Origin: an uncultured Muribaculaceae bacterium
Lineage (GTDB): Bacteria; Bacteroidota; Bacteroidia; Bacteroidales; Muribaculaceae
Direction of reading: 5' to 3'
Length of the DNA: 64,000 bases
Assembly: GCA_910578095.1 (NCBI GenBank)
Contig: CAJTOZ010000001.1
Location: forward strand, 62,001-126,000
Positions 59,137 to 64,000 of this stretch are shown here, in pieces; the stretch's first letter is position 1; each line of letters opens with the position of its first letter. The notes below the pieces were generated by a model. The model had not been told where the DNA came from and did not search any database. It saw only the letters and a list, made by a program, of their open reading frames with translations. The position numbers were made by a program, and so were the translations under genes.

Positions 59137-60813
59137 ATGAAAATCAGGCTTCTGATATTGATGTTTATTTTGCAAGTGGCCTTTCATTCTCTTTCTCAGG
59201 AAATGAAAGTAAAATCTGTTACTTCAGATGTTACTGATTTAAGTGCCAAGATAAAGCCGCGGTACTCATCGGATGGAGCTGCGTGTGCACTCCTTAAAAT
59301 CATATGTCCTCAATCTGGAATCGCTTTTCAGTCGGATGGAATAGTCGGCGAAATCGAATATGATAGTGGTGAGTATAAAGTGTATTTTGCATGCAATGCA
59401 AAGGATTTAATGATTATGTCTAAAAATAACGGGCAACTAAATTTGTCGCTCGCAAAATACAATGTATTGCCACTACAGCCTAATTTGGTTTACTACGTGC
59501 TCATTGATTTGATTAATGACATATCTGTTGATGAACGTGTGCGACTTTACAGACCTGTCATCCTGTCGAGTGAAGAAAAAACGGCTCTTATGACACAGGT
59601 GGCTGATATTCATTTAACTCCTGGCGTTTATGGAGCAGATGAAGAAAAAGAGCTTTCTACGTTATTCTATGAGAAGGGCTGTATAGCGGCTGGAGCGAGA
59701 TTGGGTTTCCATTACATTACAGGCCTGTTGAAAGGAGATTCGATATCGACTGATAAAATTTCCGAGGGTGAATTCTTACTAAAAGTGGCTGTAGAATATG
59801 ATGATGATGCGTCTGCCTCAAAATTATTGGGAGACTATTTTTACAATTTCAGATCGTATGATAATGCCTTCGAGTATTATTTTATAGGACACACAAAACA
59901 AAATGCTGATGCATCCAATTGTCTTGCGTTAATGATGGAAAATGGTTTGGGCTCAAAAAAAGACGTTGAAGGAGCATTAGACATCTGGAGAGATATTTTT
60001 TGGAATAGAGATGGTTTTTCCAAGGCATTAACACCGAATAATGAAACTATATTTGAGCATTTCATCAGATTGAAAAGTGCGATAAACACTCCATCTGAAT
60101 TTTCATCCGAATCGGCAGTTGAGTATGCTGCAAAAATTTACGATAAAACATCAATAACAGGAGTTAAAGCGGTTCGCCTACCATTCATAGATTGGGAAAA
60201 AGTCGATAGGAAATATTACCCCATATTATATAATATTCTAAAGATTGCTCTGAATGATGATGCTTCTGTAGATGCGGCAGTCTATTTTGTGGAATTATTT
60301 TCTCGTGCAAAGCCTTATTCATTATCTTCATGCACTGATATGGATATGTTTTATCCCGATGATTTACCAGATAAGGAGGAAATTATATCCAAATCAATCA
60401 ATATTATCAATGAAGCCACTTCGAGAGGCCATATTAATGCAATGAAATCTCTTGCCAAGTTGTATCTCGATGGTAAATTCATAAATAAAAGTGAAGATCG
60501 GGCACTTGAAATACTTATTCGTGGCAGTGAATTAGGGGATGCCTCCATGGCAGGCAAAGCTGAGGACATATTGGATAAAGCTCACAAATTCGATGAAGCA
60601 TTCCGATATAGGAAATTAGCATATGATTTGGGAAACAGAAATTGGAAGTTGGTTTTGCGATTAGCTGATAATTACGCGACAGGGGATCATTGTGTCAAGG
60701 ATCCTCAAAGAGCTTTGGAGCTATATAATGAGATCTTGTCAAATTCAATAGGTCATGATAAAAGTATTATAAAAGACAGAATTCGGGATTTAAAAATTGA
60801 GAACAAGATATGA
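59137..60813 (+). CDS. Secreted Sel1-repeat protein (558 aa)
   Basis: Signal peptide (MKIRLLILMFILQVAFHSLS), a beta-rich N-terminal domain of about 130 residues, then Sel1/TPR-like helical repeats (DADASNCLALMMENGLGSKK, GHINAMKSLAKLYLDGKFIN, NWKLVLRLADNYATGDHCVK). Sel1 repeats are protein-protein scaffolds; the protein should be periplasmic or surface-exposed. It overlaps the next gene by 4 bp, which encodes a protein of the same layout. Confidence 0.75.
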   Translation: MKIRLLILMFILQVAFHSLSQEMKVKSVTSDVTDLSAKIKPRYSSDGAACALLKIICPQSGIAFQSDGIVGEIEYDSGEYKVYFACNAKDLMIMSKNNGQLNLSLAKYNVLPLQPNLVYYVLIDLINDISVDERVRLYRPVILSSEEKTALMTQVADIHLTPGVYGADEEKELSTLFYEKGCIAAGARLGFHYITGLLKGDSISTDKISEGEFLLKVAVEYDDDASASKLLGDYFYNFRSYDNAFEYYFIGHTKQNADASNCLALMMENGLGSKKDVEGALDIWRDIFWNRDGFSKALTPNNETIFEHFIRLKSAINTPSEFSSESAVEYAAKIYDKTSITGVKAVRLPFIDWEKVDRKYYPILYNILKIALNDDASVDAAVYFVELFSRAKPYSLSSCTDMDMFYPDDLPDKEEIISKSINIINEATSRGHINAMKSLAKLYLDGKFINKSEDRALEILIRGSELGDASMAGKAEDILDKAHKFDEAFRYRKLAYDLGNRNWKLVLRLADNYATGDHCVKDPQRALELYNEILSNSIGHDKSIIKDRIRDLKIENKI

Positions 60814-62783
60814 AAAGACTCGCTTTAACCATTTTATTGGCTATAGTGGCATTTTCCGGTCTATGCCAAAAAATAATCGTGGGTAAATTCGAGCAACAGC
60901 AGTTCAACTCACCTGTGGAATTTGTGAAGAGCTTGAATGGGGATAAATGCGCCCTTATATTGATACATTTCAGAGTTTCAAATATCTCTGTAGATGGTAA
61001 TGTAGTGCAGTTAGACAAATCTAAAGAGGGTGAATTTAGTCTGTGGGTTGCGCCCGGTACTAAGATGATTAGAATCAAAGCTGAAGATAATTATCCCTTA
61101 TTAATTAAATTCAGGGACTATGGATATCCGATTTTGGGCTCCGGTAAGGTTTATAGTTTATCCCTGAATGTTCAGGAACACGAAAAAAAAGATGATGTGA
61201 TCAGGCCGGAGATTAACGATCCATTGATAGTACCTCAGCTAAACTTCAACTATGATTTCAACTTCAACCCCGAAGTTGACAAGAAAACAAAAGACGAAGT
61301 TGATTATATATTGGCAAACCTCTTCAATAGCAAAAACAAGGATGCTCAACGAGTAATTGAAAATGGTTACGAGAAAGGCTACTATAAGGCTACTAAGAGA
61401 ATGGTGGAATGCTATCTCAATGGATGGGGATATAAAAAATCGCCCGATAAGGCTTTATCAGCCGCCCGAAAGTTGGTCGACCAAGTAGTTTTGACACAGT
61501 GCGACAATATTGGCGATTTTTTATTAAATAACGGGTATCCTGAACTCGCGTTCAAGGCTTATCTTAAAGGCGCATTGGGAAATGCCACATCCGTTTGCTG
61601 GTCAAAATTAGGATATGCCTATGAGAATGGAATTGGTGTCGAGAAAAACATTCAAAAAGCCATACAGATTTATCAATATTCAGCAAGGAAACAATTTTGC
61701 AGAGAAGACGAAGCTATTACTGGATTGATAAGGCTTGGCGGCGATCTTTGCAGCAAGGACGCGATCGAAACCCAAAGAGTGGACATTGCCGGAAAATCTT
61801 CAACCCAGCTTTTGGAAGCCCTAAAAGAGACATTAGAAGATTATAGGGGGAAGGAGGGGCGTGATTATCCTAAAGCATTCGTTCTTCGTAAAATTTTGGC
61901 TGACAATTTCAACAATCCCTATGCAGCGGCTGAGGTTGCAAAGGCTTATGATGGACAAGGATATCCTATCAAGAATAAAGAACTGGCAGATCATTATTCA
62001 AATATGGCAAGATCGATATTCGCGGATAAACAGCGCGCGAAGGTATATTCCTCTTTGTCAGCGATGTGTGGTCCGGACACAATCCCATTCAATAATTACT
62101 CTCTGGCGCGAATTGGAGATTTCTATTATCCGGACGGATCATTAACCCATGATTTGTGCAAAAGTTTGAATCCAATCGGGATTGTATTTTCATTGAATAC
62201 ATCAGAGGATGAAAGACAAAATGGATGGTCTCACGGTTGGATAATCTCGCTATTTAGCGCTCTTGACCGATATGGCTCGGATATTATGAATTGGTCGGGT
62301 GGGGAAGAGTATACTCTTGGGAAGTATTATTCAAGTGCAAAAAAGGCGAAAGAAGATATTTCCGGTTGGCAAAGCACTCAAGAGATGTCGAAACAACCGA
62401 ATTGCTTTGTAGCAGCGAATGCCGCAAAACTTCATCTGTGGGAAATTCCCCTGAATCAGAGTAGCGGTTGGTACCTTCCATCTTTAGGGCAGCTTAACAC
62501 ACTTATGGAGAACCTGGGAGGCGTCAAAATGACAAAAGATGGTGATTATCGAAATGCCTCATTAAATAAAAACTGCCCGTTTTTCAAAGCTCTGTTTGGG
62601 AATATAATGAGGATATGGACATCTTCGGAAATTGAGAAAGGCTCACCAGCCAGTCTTAATACCGGATTTGGCAATGGCAGCTATTATGTAAACACGCGCA
62701 ACAATTGTTATTATGATGCGTATGTGCCTTCCAATATTCTCAAGACACAAGGTTGCGCGGTTTATCCCGTTGCAGCTTTTTAA
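60810..62783 (+). CDS. Secreted Sel1-repeat protein with C-terminal DUF1566-like domain (657 aa)
   Basis: Signal peptide (MKRLALTILLAIVAFSGLC), a beta-rich N-terminal domain similar in layout to the upstream protein, and Sel1 repeats (GYYKATKRMVECYLNGWGYK, SVCWSKLGYAYENGIGVEKN). The C-terminal 200 residues (SSGWYLPSLGQLNTLMENLG, RIWTSSEIEKGSPAS) have the W-Y/L-P-S/T signature of DUF1566-type C-type-lectin-like domains found in Bacteroidota surface proteins. Translationally coupled to the upstream gene. Binding role inferred. Confidence 0.75.
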   Translation: MKRLALTILLAIVAFSGLCQKIIVGKFEQQQFNSPVEFVKSLNGDKCALILIHFRVSNISVDGNVVQLDKSKEGEFSLWVAPGTKMIRIKAEDNYPLLIKFRDYGYPILGSGKVYSLSLNVQEHEKKDDVIRPEINDPLIVPQLNFNYDFNFNPEVDKKTKDEVDYILANLFNSKNKDAQRVIENGYEKGYYKATKRMVECYLNGWGYKKSPDKALSAARKLVDQVVLTQCDNIGDFLLNNGYPELAFKAYLKGALGNATSVCWSKLGYAYENGIGVEKNIQKAIQIYQYSARKQFCREDEAITGLIRLGGDLCSKDAIETQRVDIAGKSSTQLLEALKETLEDYRGKEGRDYPKAFVLRKILADNFNNPYAAAEVAKAYDGQGYPIKNKELADHYSNMARSIFADKQRAKVYSSLSAMCGPDTIPFNNYSLARIGDFYYPDGSLTHDLCKSLNPIGIVFSLNTSEDERQNGWSHGWIISLFSALDRYGSDIMNWSGGEEYTLGKYYSSAKKAKEDISGWQSTQEMSKQPNCFVAANAAKLHLWEIPLNQSSGWYLPSLGQLNTLMENLGGVKMTKDGDYRNASLNKNCPFFKALFGNIMRIWTSSEIEKGSPASLNTGFGNGSYYVNTRNNCYYDAYVPSNILKTQGCAVYPVAAF

Positions 62784-62797
62784 ACCTGCTATTGTCG

Positions 62798-64000
62798 TCA
62801 ATGAGTGAGATGGAGTGTTTCCAAGAATCGGGCTACGGTTGCCTCGTCGCCCGAATATTTGCCTTCGTCTTCGCTGAGTTTGCATGTATGTGAATAAAAC
62901 GGCCATGACTCGGTGATTTTTACGGCTGTAAGTTTTATCACGATATTTCGGGGCTTGACACCTGCAAAATCATTCGTGAAATGTGTCCCGATGCCATATG
63001 ATGGAAGACATTTGCCGGCAGCATATTTCTGAATGTCAATCGCACGGTCAACATTAAGTCCGTTGCTGAACACAATCTGCTTCGTACGCGGGTCGATATG
63101 GAGCGAACGATACTTTTCGATGATAAGATCGAGCTGCTCACGGTTGTCGCCGCTGTCAACTCTCAGGCCTTTGAACATATTGGCAAAATCTGTCGAGAAG
63201 TTCAGGCTGAAGATCTGCCAGCCATAGGTGTCGTAAAGGAAGGTCCCTAATGCGCCGCGGTATGTGTGCGACCACTTTGTCATAGCTATATGGTTTGCCA
63301 TGAGCGGGCCATACATGCCCGCTATGGCGCACACGAATTCATGCGCCATAGTGCCGATAGGGGTAAGATTATATTTCATTGCCAGATACACGTTGCTCGT
63401 GCCTTTGAAGCGCCCCGATCCTTGATATTTTTTCTGACACTCCGACATGGCGCGAACTGCAGTGTCCTGAGCTTCGAATGATGCACGGCGGCGTGTGCCA
63501 AAGTCGCTGAACACGCATCCGGCATCAATCAGTCGGCGCGCCTTATCGTAGGAGCGGTTATAATAATCAGCATAGTCAAACTGTTTTTGCTCGCCGGTAA
63601 CGATATAATACAGCTCTGATACTATCGCAAGAACCTTTACCTCAAGCAGAATGGTATTGCTCCAGCAGCCCTCGAACTCTATGTGCAGATGTCCTTCATC
63701 GTCCTGCCACACTTTTGCCCAGTTGCGGTCGTAGCGGAAACCACGTAGAAAACTCATGAACCATGCGGGGATATAGTTGCACTTCCGGCGCATGAAGGCT
63801 ATTTCCTCATCGGTTATCCTGAGGTTTTCCAGCATGGCAATCTGTTCCACGACAAGATCGGCAAAACCGGGAGGGTAAACCGTATTGCCGCGGTCATTGA
63901 ACTGATATTTGACCTGTGTGCGGGGAAAACATTCTATAACCGCACAGCACATCGTGAACTTATACAGGTCGTCGTCGGTAAAATGTCGTATTATCTGTCG
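62798..64000 (-). CDS. pncB: Nicotinate phosphoribosyltransferase, 5' end outside the window
   Basis: It makes nicotinate mononucleotide in NAD salvage. The frame remains open to the right edge, and bases 63953-64000 add IIRHFTDDDLYKFTM, the conserved N-terminal start region of the family. The true start is therefore just beyond the window and the ATG at 63952 is internal. Motifs: FSDFGTRRRASFEAQ (with the catalytic-loop region), GTSNVYLAMKYNLTPIGTMAHE, FSLNFSTDFAN and RVDSGDNREQLD. About 400 residues are visible. It marks the return to backbone genes. Confidence 0.93.
   Translation of the reverse strand, partial: RQIIRHFTDDDLYKFTMCCAVIECFPRTQVKYQFNDRGNTVYPPGFADLVVEQIAMLENLRITDEEIAFMRRKCNYIPAWFMSFLRGFRYDRNWAKVWQDDEGHLHIEFEGCWSNTILLEVKVLAIVSELYYIVTGEQKQFDYADYYNRSYDKARRLIDAGCVFSDFGTRRRASFEAQDTAVRAMSECQKKYQGSGRFKGTSNVYLAMKYNLTPIGTMAHEFVCAIAGMYGPLMANHIAMTKWSHTYRGALGTFLYDTYGWQIFSLNFSTDFANMFKGLRVDSGDNREQLDLIIEKYRSLHIDPRTKQIVFSNGLNVDRAIDIQKYAAGKCLPSYGIGTHFTNDFAGVKPRNIVIKLTAVKITESWPFYSHTCKLSEDEGKYSGDEATVARFLETLHLTH

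Overview
The window looks like chromosomal DNA of a Bacteroidales bacterium, most likely a gut Muribaculaceae or a close relative. The grounds are a SusC/SusD pair, a secreted protein with a type IX (Por) C-terminal sorting signal, a sodium-pumping methylmalonyl-CoA decarboxylase operon (succinate to propionate fermentation), anaerobic ribonucleotide reductase, LytTR signalling, and promoters of the Bacteroidota form TTTG-N19-TAnnTTTG. The genus call is inference.

Bases 1-34,860 are ordinary backbone, mostly on the minus strand. In order they hold: the 3' part of a THUMP-like methyltransferase; the operon mce-mmdA-oadG-BCCP-mmdB, with a 144-bp palindromic element between its first two genes; a class A PBP; a T9SS-secreted protein; an hpt-adk-amidase operon; an nrdD-nrdG-phosphoethanolamine transferase operon; a BamA-like barrel with a second phosphoethanolamine transferase; susC-susD; a coiled-coil lipoprotein; a LytS/LytTR two-component pair; initiator tRNA; an overlapping operon of a ThiE-like protein, a flippase-like protein, kdsB and an inactive M16 peptidase; and a CbbX-like AAA gene that appears to be cut in two by an in-frame TAG.

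Bases 34,862-57,984 are an accessory island. It begins at a tRNA(CAU) gene, and the last 13 bases of that tRNA are repeated at 57,972. No integrase is visible. The island holds two parallel, oppositely oriented gene sets. The minus-strand set has RtcB2-PrfH (RNA/ribosome repair), a WYL regulator, a 67-aa protein, PD-(D/E)XK nucleases and a metallophosphoesterase. The plus-strand set has a second RtcB, a possible -1 frameshift gene, an AAA+ ATPase, a second WYL regulator, a DnaQ-like exonuclease, two complementary FtsZ-like proteins, a 71-aa relative of the 67-aa protein, a small membrane protein, a phospholipase D-like protein and a retron (ncRNA plus reverse transcriptase).

Five plus-strand promoters share a 19-bp inverted repeat placed exactly 9 bp upstream of the -7 box. 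Three minus-strand promoters have a different 19-bp inverted repeat at the same distance. Each WYL gene lies under one of these motifs, so I infer two WYL-controlled regulons responding to nucleic-acid or ribosome damage. The rest of the island has a KAP-family membrane NTPase operon with a nuclease (a likely defence cassette) and an HTH gene with a methyltransferase remnant.

Bases 57,985-62,797 are AT-rich accessory DNA with small membrane proteins and two Sel1-repeat secreted proteins. Backbone returns with pncB, cut by the window edge.
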